A stretch of DNA of 64,000 nucleotides from the NCBI GenBank assembly GCA_037974665.1, contig CM075773.1, positions 66,756,263 through 66,820,262 on the forward strand. The letters are read 5' to 3'. The notes below the pieces were generated by a model. The model did no database searches. It worked only from the letters and a program-made list of their open reading frames with translations, and was not told the DNA's origin. Made by a program: the position numbers and the translations under genes. Below, in pieces: positions 34,131 to 45,259 of this stretch (the first letter of the stretch is position 1; each line of letters begins with the position of its first letter). This DNA comes from Ehretia macrophylla. Its lineage: Eukaryota > Streptophyta > Magnoliopsida > Boraginales > Ehretiaceae.

Positions 34131-34625
34131 CCACATATCCGAAAAATTCAAGTACTGTCTCGAGAATCATGTCCACCTTATTGGCATTATCAATCTAGGC
34201 CTCAATGACTTCTACAAGGTTAAAATTGTCCATCATCTTAAGAACATGTTCTCTGACGGATGAACCTTCTGTCATCTTGGCTGTCATGATCTCCCTCATT
34301 GTCGCTTGCTTAGCAGGCCTATTCTCATATGAGAACATCTCAGATAATGAGGTCATGATGTCCTTTGCAGTGGTCTTTTTCTCAACATTAGAAGAATCAT
34401 CATTTTTAAATTAGGACATGGCTCAGTTAGGACATACTCGAACTCATTAGACATGACTATTATGTCCAACTTTCTCTTCCAATCATTAAAATTTGGACCA
34501 GTTGCCTTGTCATTTGATAGAATGGCCGACAATGGATTGAAAGAGTCAATCATCTTAATTTGGATATGCAATATAATTAGGGATGAACATTTTTTGTATG
34601 ACAAGTATATGTGAATAGCATACAT
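34131..34625 (-). pseudogene. copia gag fragment (element D)
   Basis: The N-terminal frame (34353-34625) reads SFNPLSAILSNDKATGPNFN, DWKRKLDIIVMSNEFEYVLT and EPCP, the start of a UBN2-type copia Gag; the likely start is the Met at about 34553. Downstream in another frame come KMTEGSSVREHVLKMMDNFN and DMILETVLEFF. It is cut off near 34130, where LINE sequence begins. No pol of this element is present. Confidence 0.82.
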
Positions 34626-35139
34626 GAGAATATAACTTTAGGAACTCATGAATGCACATGCACAAACATAGATAACCCTTTCAACTATAACTAGTGTCTT
34701 TAGTGATTACTCTACCACTAATTAATTTGGCTTCTCAAGACCCAATAGCACTTACTCTGAAGGGAGGTTACTACCTATCTTGAGTCGAGTGTAAATACCA
34801 TTCCTTATGAGATTCCCTAGATAACTCAGACTAGAGCCTCCGAAGGGAGGTTACCCTAATCCTAATTACCTATAAGATGTTCTATAGTTTAGAACTCTAC
34901 CGAAGGATAGACGTTCAACTAACATCTTTTATGTGAATTCCCAATTTAAGACTATTCTGCTAAGTCTAGAATAATGTCACCCTCTGAAGGGAGGTAAATG
35001 ACATTATCCTTTTCAAGAAACATCATCATCTCTGAAAGAGTGAGCTTATTCCATATGGCCTTGCCCTTAGAGGTCTTCGTTGGAAAAAGGGATCAAGGAC
35101 ATGCTAGCGTCTATGATAACAGTGGTAGGAGCTTTCCCT
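34626..35139 (-). other. leader of copia element D with spaced repeat motif
   Basis: Non-coding DNA upstream of the gag fragment. The motif TCTGAAGGGAGGT (plus strand) or close variants occurs four times at about 34756, 34838, 34897 and 34983, roughly every 60-85 bp. It is probably the untranslated leader or LTR remains of the copia element. It ends at the solo LTR. Confidence 0.55.
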
Positions 35140-38100
35140 TGTAACAATTCGGACCCAACATAAAGCTTAAAATACTTAATTGCATATAAATGTGTGTCGG
35201 TTTAAGTGTCATATGTGTTTATGTTTATTTTTAATATTTAGAATTATATAGAAGTTTTATTTTTTTATACTTTTCTTATTTTCCTTTAAAAGGGGACACT
35301 AGTATTAATAATTCAAATATAAATATTTTAACTACTATTTTGACATTTAAATTATACGGGATTGATTCTAATATTTAGTAGACTTATTTTCACCTTTTTA
35401 AAACGAGTCTGAGCCAGGGGTAAAAATTAAAATATTTTATTTAGCAAATTTCATATTTCTCTCTTAATATACACTTATTTTTGGGTATATGTTCACAAAT
35501 TTTATGTGCATAACATACTAGGAGTGTGAGATATAAAATGATTAGTATCCTGAGTGAATATTGTTTTCGGCATTTTACTATTGATCTTTTAAGTGTTTAG
35601 CTTTCAAGTATTCAACTATTTGTATCTACTTTGCATTACTTGACCCAATTACCCAACCAAGACCCATGACCCATTTAACCATCATCTTATAACACATTTT
35701 TAACCCATTTACAACACAAAAAAAAAAAACAGTGCAAGAAAAGCCCCTGAACCCGTTGGCCATAGCAAAGGGAAAGAAGGAAAATTGCATCTTCAATCTC
35801 CTATTTTGTGTGCATCCAAGCTAGTTTCAAGGGCATTCAAGCTATCCTAGGTCTATATTTAGCATCTACAAACACTTTGGTGAGGGAGAACTCCATTTAT
35901 ATGCATTTGAATAGTTAGGGTTCTTCTTGAATTTATTGATTTTGTTAAATATTGAATTATATATGCTTGTATATGCTTTAGATGTTCCTTATTATGATTG
36001 TAGAACATACTTTTGTAGTTAGATAACAATGTTAATGGCTAGATTGATTGTTCTTACATTTAAAGAAGACGATGAATAGTAAAAATTGGGATCTTGCAAA
36101 TCCTTGTGCTCTAGCTTAATTTATTGCTATATAAGTGTGATTTAAGAGTTGTTAAACCTAGATTAGAGCCTCAAATGGTTTAGAAATACTAGGATTGCAA
36201 GAACTTTAAGTTAAAGTTACATAACAGGTACTATTTCACTTAGGACCATCGAATTGTGACCCGATACTCGATTTGATAGTTTGTATGGACTCTAGGGATG
36301 CTAAAATGGTTAATCAATAAAATTTATTGAATTCCAATAACGTTGAATTTTGAGGTCTTAATTGCATAATAAATAGTAGCCTATTAATGTGGTGATCCGG
36401 GGTGAGATTAGAGGTACTAATTAGTCTTATATATGTAAGATAGATTCTAGAATACCTTTATGACATTGAATTAATCAACGATTTTGGTAGTTCTAGTTCA
36501 AAGTGATTCAGGGGCAATTGGGGCTTTTGTAGTAAATGTAATTAAAAGTGAGTTTTCATAATTTGTAGGGGTGTCATAAAGTATAATTAGAGGAATGAAA
36601 TGATTGGATTAAGATTAGTTTGAGTTTCACTTAGTATGAGCTTGAATTGGACTACATGTTTATTTGTTAAAGATTGGGTGAACGTGCTTATATCTTGATT
36701 ATATTGTTGTTAATTGTATTGTTTGTGTGAGGCTATGATTATGACTTGTATACTTAATTACTTGAATGATTACTTGGATTATATGTTAAATTAAAGTATA
36801 TAAAATGTGACATTTTACTAAGGATAGAATTCTAATAAATGTTGTATGTTAATTAAGTAAGCTATAAAGTTAGTTAACCTAGTTAGATAATTAATTATTG
36901 TTGTAGTTTAAGAGTAATTGAAGTAATGTTTGACATTATGTTTAAGGTGATTGAGAGTGATGTGAAACCAATCTTGCATCTTAGGGCTTGATAGAGGTGA
37001 GAAAGTTTTCATCCTTTTGTGCATTTTAGTTACTTTATTGTTCTTAAATAGTATGATTTAATATAATTGCTTGAATTTTTGTGTGCTTAATGATTGTCAT
37101 ATTGTATGCGAGGCTAACCTACTTTGTTGTCCTTCAATTATGTGTTTATTGGATTATCTTGTCTGTTATCATCTTGAGTGCATTGCATCGTGGTTGCACA
37201 ACCATTTGGGCATGGTAGTGTCGGGGAAGCTGGGCGGCATTGGGCTTACCAGTACACCTTGGCTACCATGGTTTCCCAGTCCCTCTCTTGCTAGGGATGT
37301 CGCCTTGGAAGAGTTGAGTCGTAGGATCGGGGTACATCCGGAGTACACCCATTGGAGATATAAGGTGGTATGTCGACTTATCGTTATCATTATCATTATT
37401 ATATTGGGATTTCTGTTCGTGGTTCGTGATTCGTGGATCGAGGTTCATGGTTCGTGGTACGAGTTCAAGGTCAACTGGTACTCTTATTGTGTAACTCTCG
37501 CTTGGGCCCTAAGTCTTTAGAGAGTTACCTTATATCATTTTCATATGTACCTCTTGCTTGTGCCTTAAGTCCTTGAAGAGTTACATACGAGTATATTTTT
37601 ATTTATGTGTTATTAAATTCGTGAAAATTGATTAGTTCTCTTGTGATTATGTAATACTCATATGATTGCCTTGCTTGTCCTTAATTGCTTTTATATTGTT
37701 ATTGTTTGTGTTTGGCTAACTAAATGTGTTACTTGGCTCTACTTCTTGAATGAGTAGTTATTTTGTTATTTGGTTAAGAATTATTTGCATTGCACGAAAA
37801 CCCTGTTTGAAAACTCCCCGGTTACTTGTTCCCTCCCTCACTGAGCAACTATGAGCATCACTCCTTCTTTTTAACCATTTCAGGTTCGGTGCCTACAGAG
37901 TTAGAGAAAGAGAAGGTTTGAGAGTTTCCTTGAGCGGATGCTAGTTAGTTAATTGCTCAAAGTGAACTTATGTAAATTAATAGAATAACTTGGTTGTAAT
38001 TCGCTTTGAGTCCTTTGGGTCTTGTATGTATTTGCGTTTGTTTTGAAGAATTGTAATATGGATTTAAGGTCTTGTATAATTAGTTAGTGGTGGAACATAT

Positions 38101-38497
38101 GTAATAACTCTAAAGCTTTGATGTAATGCTTGCTTGTGTGTGGTTAAATGAAGGAAGGTTGAAAGAATTAAAATTTAAGAAAGTTAAGTAAATAAGATTA
38201 GAGTGTATGATAATCGGATTTATAACATAGAATTTCAATAGTTAATGAATTGCATGCTTGTATGCCTTATTTTGTCTTAGTTTTAGGCTCGGATGGCCTT
38301 AAGAATTGGATAAAGTTACGATACTGAAGGAAGGGGTTGTTAGAAATGCTGGTTTATTGTCTTTGTGGCCATTTCATCTGTGTGCAGGTATTTGGATAGG
38401 CCTAGAAACAAGAAAAACTCAATTTGTTTTTTCTCATTTTTTGTGACCGCGGGATTTGGATCGGGGCTCTGGTCTCGTGAGAGATTGGGGTGTTACA
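35140..38497 (+). repeat. solo LTR of a chromovirus-type gypsy element (3358 bp)
   Basis: It begins TGTAAC and ends GTTACA, a perfect 6-bp inverted end. The flanks TCCCT (35135-35139) and TCCCC (38498-38502) look like a target-site duplication with one mismatch. No PBS follows and no polypurine tract precedes. The first 450 bp match a truncated LTR at 52010 (shared ATTTTTGGGTATAYGTTCA, for example). ORFs inside (such as 37071-37520) are not conserved proteins. It arose most likely by recombination between the two LTRs of a full element. Confidence 0.82.
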
Positions 38498-39916
38498 TCC
38501 CCGACCCAATAGTTGTAACTTGCCTCTTTATTGGGGCTGCGGGCTTTGAAGAAGTTGTAGCAGAGATTTCTTTTTCCCCTTGGATTGGATGCCTGAGCTT
38601 GTCATTTATTGCTTTTGAGTAGAGGGAAAGGGGAGAGGGCACTAAGCGGGCATCGTCCTTCTTTTTTGCTGAGCCCCCTACTCGGGAAGAGTATTGCAAC
38701 CTTTGCAACAGCTCAGATGAATCTTATCATGTCCATGGATTAAATGAATAAACAAGTCAAGTTAGAAGTTAACAAAAAGAACAAATAAGAAAAAATAGAA
38801 AACTTAAGAAAGCTAGGTTGGGAAACAGTTGTCAGTCGTCCTAGGCATTAACTGAGGAGACCTACCCTTCTTCTTTCTGGGTTTCTTCCATTTAGTCAAG
38901 GATAAGTCTATTTCAAAAAGCAAGCATGTGAGGTTTTAGATGGAGGGGGTTGAGCACTAAATAAACCTGAGGCCTAGATCCTATCTGACTCAATGAAGTC
39001 CAGGTCGTTTATTATTATAGATCCCGGAATTCCTGTAAACGTAATCCTCTCCGGTTTGGACATGAAATGAGTGTTATTTGTACCATCATCAAATAATCTC
39101 TAGATTATTGGAATGTTCCATTCCTCGGGACCTTTGATGACATAATACTTCTTGTTCCATCACTTGTATGATCTTTTCCACTCATTAAAGATAGTGCATT
39201 AGGACCGAGCCAAGAAGTACGTTTTCCTTTCGGGGTCAGTTTCAATGAGAATAAATGGAAAAATAAATTACTGGTTAGGTTGTGGCTTATCTCCTTCACA
39301 AACAGATAAAATGCCACCATCATAGCCCAGCTGTTTGGAGCTAACTACCCCGAGTTGATCTAATAGTGATTCAGGATTTTCGAGATGTAAGAAGGAATAG
39401 GAAGACGAAAGCAATATAAGACATCATGGTAAAAGGTGATATCTACATCCCCTGAACAACAAGCCACTTCATCCCGAACTAGCAATCTAACTATGTACTC
39501 ATGGGGCATAAACAAATAGGACCTTTTATAACATCCCAATATTTTCTTTCTTAACCCCGAGGTAGGTGTTTGTATAGTCTACTCCAAACTACTTCCAGCG
39601 GATGTACTAAGAGTGGTCTAGATTAGCCGAGGCCTGTTGGGCCTAGCAGAAGAGCTAGACTTAGGGAGTGAAAAAAGATTGGCTATGGCCTAATATGAAG
39701 TTCCAAGTTCTTCATGTTGGCCAGAGGAGAAACACCTGACCCCTAGTACTCATCGACATCGGTAAAGTCGTCCTTTTCCTTGGGCTCATTGTTATTTCTA
39801 TTCCTAAGGATGGACATAGCCTTAGAATCTAACTTAGACTTGTCCTTATTAACCCCTTCACCATAAGAGTGAACATACTCGTTTTGAGAATCTGACTGGC
39901 TACCCAACCTCGTCAT
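38498..39916 (-). pseudogene. 'putative gypsy-type transposon' domain protein, copy 1
   Basis: On the minus strand a start at 39914-39916 leads into MTRLGSQSDSQNEYVHSYGE, then broken frames. 39105-39323 reads MMVAFYLFVKEISHNLTSNL and then SWLGPNALSLMSGKD, matching the family known as 'putative gypsy type transposon' (PF04195 by style). The copy at 61895-62155 shares PMMVAFYxxxxLK. Several stops are seen. The part at 38498-39100 is poorly recognisable. These proteins sit in non-autonomous plant LTR elements and their function is unknown. Confidence 0.65.
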
Positions 39917-40318
39917 TGTGCTAAGCGTATGCGTAAGAAAAGAGAAGGGGATGTACCTAAGGATTAGGAGTTCTTGACTTGAACACTAGGGAGTTGTGTG
40001 AAGATTTTTTGACCCGAGCACTAGAAAATTCTTGTAGTAAGAATCAGAGTGGATTGGAATGTGAAATTTCCTAAAGGAAAACAAAATGAAGTAGAAGGCC
40101 CCCTATTTATAAAGGTTGACCATGGTGATTTCAATGAATGAACCATCATTACTTGGAAAATCGAAGTGTCACGTCCCATTAATAATGCCTGACAAAGCAT
40201 AGAAATTGAAGCAACTAGCAGTTGTACCGATATTCCATATGTTTGTTCATGTCTTTTGTCGGGTGGCTCAGGTTACAACTCCTTGGGCCTCTGGTTGAGC
40301 CCCGAGGAGTCGGGGGCA
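39917..40318 (-). other. leader and probable 5' LTR remains of the same element
   Basis: On the minus strand a TTTATAAATAGGGGGCC promoter-like motif lies at about 40098-40114, upstream of the leader of the pseudogene. The LTR's outer end is not clear; a purine-rich GAGGAGTCGGGGGCA (plus strand) marks the right border at about 40317. Confidence 0.4.
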
Positions 40319-40666
40319 ATTGATATGGGATTAATTCTCGATCCCTTGTCATAATAGTTGACCATATTAGAAGACTCAGGACATAATGGAAAGTGCAGGA
40401 AAGCATATAGGGTCCTTGTCCAACCAGAGTGGCTCCAATGACAACGATTAAACTGACCTCTCTTCAGTGCTTTTCTAGGTAACGTGTCTTTTTTAGGAGA
40501 TATTTCCTAATTTATTGGACCCACCATATATCCTAAAAGATTTCTTACCAAATAGTATAAATAGGTCCCTAACGGTAGCAAAAGTTAACTCATTCTTTGC
40601 GTAATATAGCTACTCTTTAAATTTCCATTACACACTGCTCGTACTTGAACACTTTTAACTGACTTA
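40319..40666 (+). repeat. LTR-like fragment in plus orientation, interrupted by a MITE
   Basis: It begins TGATATGGGATTAATTC directly after a purine-rich tract, has a TATAAATA box at 40556-40563 and a typical transcript-start-like region. Sequence at 41358-41450 appears to continue it past the MITE. The element it belongs to is otherwise not visible. Ends are uncertain. Confidence 0.4.
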
Positions 40667-41354
40667 GGCTCCGTTTGTTTGCCGTAAAATAACTTACTTG
40701 TGAAAAATGTTTTCAGTGGAAAATATTTTCTTGGAAAATAAAATATTTTCCTTCGTTTGTTTACCGTAAAATAATTTGCTTGTGGAAAATGTTTTCAGTG
40801 AAAAATGTTTTCTTGGAAAATATTTTCAGAGGAAAATATTTTCCTGACCTCCGTTTGTTTGCCGTAAAATAACTTGTTAGAGGAAAATATTTTCCTGGAA
40901 AATAGAATACTGAAAAATATTTTCTGGTGTTTGGATGTACAATAAAAAATATTTTCCGACATGAGATTTATAAAAAAAAAAAAAAAAAATACACATAAAA
41001 TAGGAGTGGTTAAGTTCCGGAAAATGTTTTCATCTCCCAAAAAAATGAAAATATTTTTCCAAATTTTGAACTAGCCGTCATTTTTGACCGGAAAATATTT
41101 TCCAATTGACCAATTTTTCGGTGTTACCAAACAGCGGAAAATCTCTAAAAAGTAGCCTACCATTTTTGACTGGAAAATGTTTTCCGGTTGACCAATTTTC
41201 CGGTGTTATCAAACACCAGAAAATCTTTAAAAAGTAGCCCACCATTTTTGACTGGAAAATATTTTCCGGTTGACTAATTTTCCGGTGTTACCAAACACCG
41301 TAAAAATAGGAAAATGTTTTTCGGAAGAATATTTTACGACAAACAAACGGAGCC
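40667..41354. mobile_element. 688-bp TIR element (PIF/Harbinger-type MITE) with internal tandem repeats
   Basis: Terminal inverted repeats GGCTCCGTTTGTTTGCCGTA and GGCTCCGTTTGTTTGTCGTA differ at one base in 20. TTA flanks both sides (40664-40666, 41355-41357). Inside, the left end is repeated (GTTTGTTTRCCGTAAAATAA at about 40675, 40755 and 40855), and an ACCATTTTTGACTGGAAAAT unit of about 80 bp recurs three times from 41075 to 41285. No coding capacity. Confidence 0.8.
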
Positions 41355-41810
41355 TTAATTGTCGTTGGAGGTTCTTGAAAATAACCACCCATGGTTCATT
41401 TGTTTTGCAGGTAGCATACTCAGCTTGGACAACAAATTTATACCTTTACAACAATAATTTTTTTTTTTTTTTATTATCTCGCAATTTATCGCACTTTTGC
41501 CGGCAGCACAAAACAATCAGCAATACGACATACAATGATACAGCAAAAATCCAGTTATCAGAATAAGCTAAAGATGTGATCTCATATTGACGTAATACAC
41601 ATAATTCCAAGCAGGTAAGTTTTAAGTTGATAACGTGTAACTAAAATTTAATTGAGCATATAAGACGTCATAGACAAGATTCGCGGAATCCATAGGGATG
41701 CGGCTGATTTCTGAGCAGAAACCTATTGGAAAAGAGGAGCTTAGAAGTGTTGAAATATAAAGCCATCAACAAGCAAATTTGCAAAAGTCAGTGACAAGTG
41801 TATATTATAG
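41355..41810. other. intergenic, T-tract and remnant LTR flank
   Basis: It includes the probable continuation of the LTR-like fragment (to about 41450) and a long T tract (41459-41472). No gene seen. Confidence 0.4.
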
Positions 41811-42199
41811 GGTAATTGGCACTAGTGGTCTTATATCTTTGAGAGTTGGGATACTTTGGTCCAATATTTTTTGAAATAAATTTTTTGGTTCTAAATATAT
41901 TGTAAATTTGATACAGTTGACCTAACTTGCTTATTCCGTTAGTTTATTAACGTTTCCTGCACATGATTGGGAGTTGCTAAAGGAATATATACTTTTATCT
42001 ATGTCTACCATGTAATGTTCTGTACTTATGTATGTGCCAATTACGTGCAGAAAATATAATAAACTAACGGAATAATCAAGTTAAGTCAACGGTGTCAAAT
42101 TTATAATATATTTAGGACTAAAAAGCTCATTTCAAAAGATATACGATCAATGTGTACATTCTAACCCCTAAAGATATAGGACAATTGATGTCATTTTAC
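41811..42199. mobile_element. fold-back (long inverted repeat) MITE 1
   Basis: About 389 bp made almost entirely of two inverted arms of roughly 140 bp: GGTAATTGGCACTAGTGGTC with the following sequence on the left pairs with GGACAATTGATGTCATTTTAC on the right, both continuing through TTCCGTTAGTTTATTA and its complement. The arms have diverged. No clear target-site duplication could be read. Confidence 0.72.
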
Positions 42200-42900
42200 T
42201 GATTTGAAGATTGGTGTTTAGCTTACTAGACCATGAAAAATTGAAGCCAACCCCAGCTGGTTTGTCAGATAGTTTTTGGTGCGACTATGGTGAAAATTTG
42301 AAATGCACATTGCTCCTAGCATCATATGGCTGTATGTTGTTGGAAGGTTTTCACAATTGATATGTCTTTCTTGGGAAGTTGGATTCAGAAGTGTCAGCTC
42401 ATTATATGGTGGGTCTTCGATTTGAATAAGTATCCACTTTTTTTTTTTCTCTTATTTTTAAATAAGATGTATTATAAATCATCAAATTTGATTTTTTAAA
42501 AAAATCTTAACTACTAAATCTGAATCAATAAACTAATAAGTTTTGAAAATAAGGTTTAGAATAAAAATTGAATGAGTAATTAAAATTTAGATCGAAAAAA
42601 ATCTGATAACTCATAATACACTTCATTTATAGAATCATTAGTTTTATGGGAAGAGTCCCAGAATTGGTCAAATAAAATAGTTCCTTTGTTTGTCTATCCA
42701 TGAGATATTAAGAATAAGACATAAGCATATTGACATTCTCTCACAGAGAACTATGTGCCGCAGTATAAGGAGCATTCTTCCAAGAGTTTATGTGCTTTAA
42801 ATTATGTATAGGTGCATATAATTTGGCATCATAATCTAAAACTTAGATATTAGGTTAACTTTGAAGATAAAGCAGAAAAAAGAAAGAGTTTGTACACCAC
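42200..42900. other. intergenic, nothing recognised
   Basis: AT-rich DNA without conserved coding sequence, clear repeat ends or RNA gene. Confidence 0.5.
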
Positions 42901-43330
42901 CTTTCACAAATAATACCCATTGTTTAGATCATTTTTGAATTTCGTCTTTATTGTTTTAAACATATCGCATTTAGTTCAAAAAATTACAAAAAAAATTTAG
43001 TTTAGTACTTAATATTTATACTTTCTTTCATTTTGTCTCTATTGTTTCAAAAGTAATGAACTTAGTCTCCAAAGTTCGTAAAATATTTTACTTTAGCTCC
43101 GGCAATGTGTGATCTCACGTAAAATTTTGGGGACTAAATTGATAAAATATAAAAATATTAGAGACTAAATTAATTTTTTTGTAAATTTTGAGGACTAAGC
43201 ATGTCACTTTTGTAATATTAGAGATGAAATTGAAAAAAAGTATAAACATTAAAAATTAAATGCGTCACTTTTAAAATAATAAGGACAAAAATAAAATAAC
43301 GTGCCAATATTGGAGATCATTTGTGAAATT
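42901..43330. mobile_element. fold-back (long inverted repeat) MITE 2
   Basis: The left arm CTTTCACAAATAATACCCAT and following sequence is complementary to the right arm ending GGAGATCATTTGTGAAATT, with repeated GGGGACTAAATTGATAAAAT-like units inside. The total is about 430 bp. It is diverged and non-coding. Confidence 0.65.
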
Positions 43331-43429
43331 TAGTGACAACTTACTAACGCATGCATCAAGCTCAACGTAAACGCGCATTCAAAGCAAACATGTTTTTCCC
43401 CCCTTCATGGGAGGCAAAATCCTGCTATA

Positions 43430-43990
43430 GTACAACTATTTTGGGACACGTTTCACTTTGTCTGTCTTTTTCAAGGACGACTAGCAACGGATGAGGTAAG
43501 GTTACAAACCCCGTGGAAACCAACCAGAAGCTGCAAGGCATAATTAACGATTCAGTCCGCACAAAAATTCTTCTTGATAAACATGGACCAGCATCTCTCA
43601 TTGTCACGTAAAATATTCTTACAATCTTTGATCAATAACTTCAAAGGGCTGCTAGGTGACGTTGTCCTTTTTATAAGGTTAATGATCAGCCCCAAATCCG
43701 ACTCGATGGTCAAATGATCAATACCCATTTCGATTACTTTTTTCTCAGACCTTCTCCAAAGGCAGTGAACTCTGCAATGTTGTTAGTCGTGATCCCCAAG
43801 TTTACAACAAAACCTGTAATCTGGTATGTGTTGCTATTATGGAAAAGACATTTTGCTCTCGCAAATCTAGAATTACTTTTGGAGTAATCATCAATGTTGA
43901 GTTTCTAGCTTTCACTCAGCTTTGTCCAACCAATTTTGTACTTCTTCCTTAATGTTGAATGTTCTCGGCAAGAAGCAAACATGTTACTTA
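43430..43990 (-). pseudogene. orphan RNase H-like (RVT_3) fragment
   Basis: In shifting frames the minus strand reads GFVVNLGITTNNIAEFTAFG (the AE of the RNase H active site), IDHLTIESDLGLIINLI (ESD, catalytic Asp) and further on a C-terminal VTLPHPLL-like end. This is the RNase H domain found at the end of plant LINE ORF2 or in solitary RNase H genes. No RT lies beside it. Several frameshifts and stops. Confidence 0.65.
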
Positions 43991-44840
43991 TAAAATGACT
44001 TCCTTTTGGATTTGAGATCAGCAGCCAAACCACTTTGATATGCATGTACAAATTTAGGATATTTTTTTCATAGAGATCAAATAGTTATAAAGAGCAAAAT
44101 TTATTGTCTTGTGAGGGCTAAAAAAAATTTTAGTAAAAAAAAAAAAGTATTTTAAAATATTTTGTGAGACTGATTAGAACTCTAATCTCCACAACTTCAC
44201 ACTTGGATCCGTTCTCTTCTTTAAATTATCCATTTCCCATAGTAACAACTTAAAAAAACAAAAAATAAAATGAAGGAAATTAAAATAAAGGTACATGAAG
44301 AGGCAAAAGCAAAAAGAAAATTTAATGATCCCTTCAGCAACATAATTTCAAAACAACTTGTCAATTGTATGTTGTTTAAGCACGGACGATGATAATGATG
44401 ATCTGTTTCCTAGTAACTTTTCCTGGCTGAATTTGTCATTTTACTTGACTCTGCACTCCATAGAATGCCTATTTACTCACGGGTCTCTACTAATAGACCA
44501 ACTTTCAGTTTCAGATAAATACACCAATGGATTCATATGAAGCTTCTCTAGAAATCAAAATCATTCTTCTAATAATATAACGTTACGAGAGAAATTCAAT
44601 GATAATAAATTACTTAAATTATTTTATCATAATTATATAAACATATTATTACTGCTATATCTCTATATAAATATATAATTACTGTTAAATCTCTCATAAC
44701 ATTTTAATGATATAAAGGGATACATATGGGTGCTAAATACTCCGTGACTTTGATTGTTATCTATAGGTAAGAAAGTGCAAGGAGGCATGAATATTGCCAA
44801 ATCACGTGATTACATAAAAATATAATTTTTTTATTATGCT
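43991..44840. other. intergenic, nothing recognised
   Basis: AT-rich DNA with A and T tracts. No domain, RNA gene or repeat end could be supported. A 60-codon frame at 44358-44540 has no recognisable similarity. Confidence 0.5.
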
Positions 44841-44988
44841 AATGAAGCATTCTAGTAATTCTTACAAGTAGATGACCCATTGTCTCGATCCCACCTAGCA
44901 ACTCGTGACAATCAAATGAAGTATTCTAGTAATTCTTACAAGTAGATGACCCATTGTCTCGATCCCACCTAGCAACTCGTGACAATCA
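44841..44988. repeat. 74-bp tandem duplication upstream of the OVATE gene
   Basis: Units 44841-44914 and 44915-44988 are identical except at one position (GCATTCTAG against GTATTCTAG). The unit includes CCCATTGTCTCGATCCCACC. The high identity implies a recent duplication. It ends 271 bp before the OVATE ATG and about 170 bp before its TATA box. Confidence 0.95.
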
Positions 44989-45157
44989 ACTAGAAGGCCA
45001 ACAACACTTGAGCCTCCTGGTTTTCTTTATGCATTTTTCTGCCACTGGTTTCAATTGATAATTTTATTTATTCATTTTCCTGATTTTTATCTTACAAGTA
45101 AGTCTTTTTTATTAACTTGACAATGACAAAAACAAATTTGCATGCCATTACTTTACC

Positions 45158-45165
45158 TATAAATA
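45158..45165 (+). promoter_or_regulatory. TATA box of the OVATE gene
   Basis: TATAAATA lies 94 bp upstream of the ATG, which predicts a leader of about 65-70 nt. Confidence 0.75.
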
Positions 45166-45259
45166 TTCAATCAAACATCACACAAATTTTTCATTAACAC
45201 TACAAAACATCACCCTCGACTAACGCTGATCCAAACCGTTTTTTGAATTAATTTCTCTC

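Noticed and set aside
37071-37520. 149-codon ORF within the solo LTR
   Set aside because: It lies entirely in LTR sequence, has no retroelement or host domain, and an opposite-strand ORF of similar quality overlaps it.
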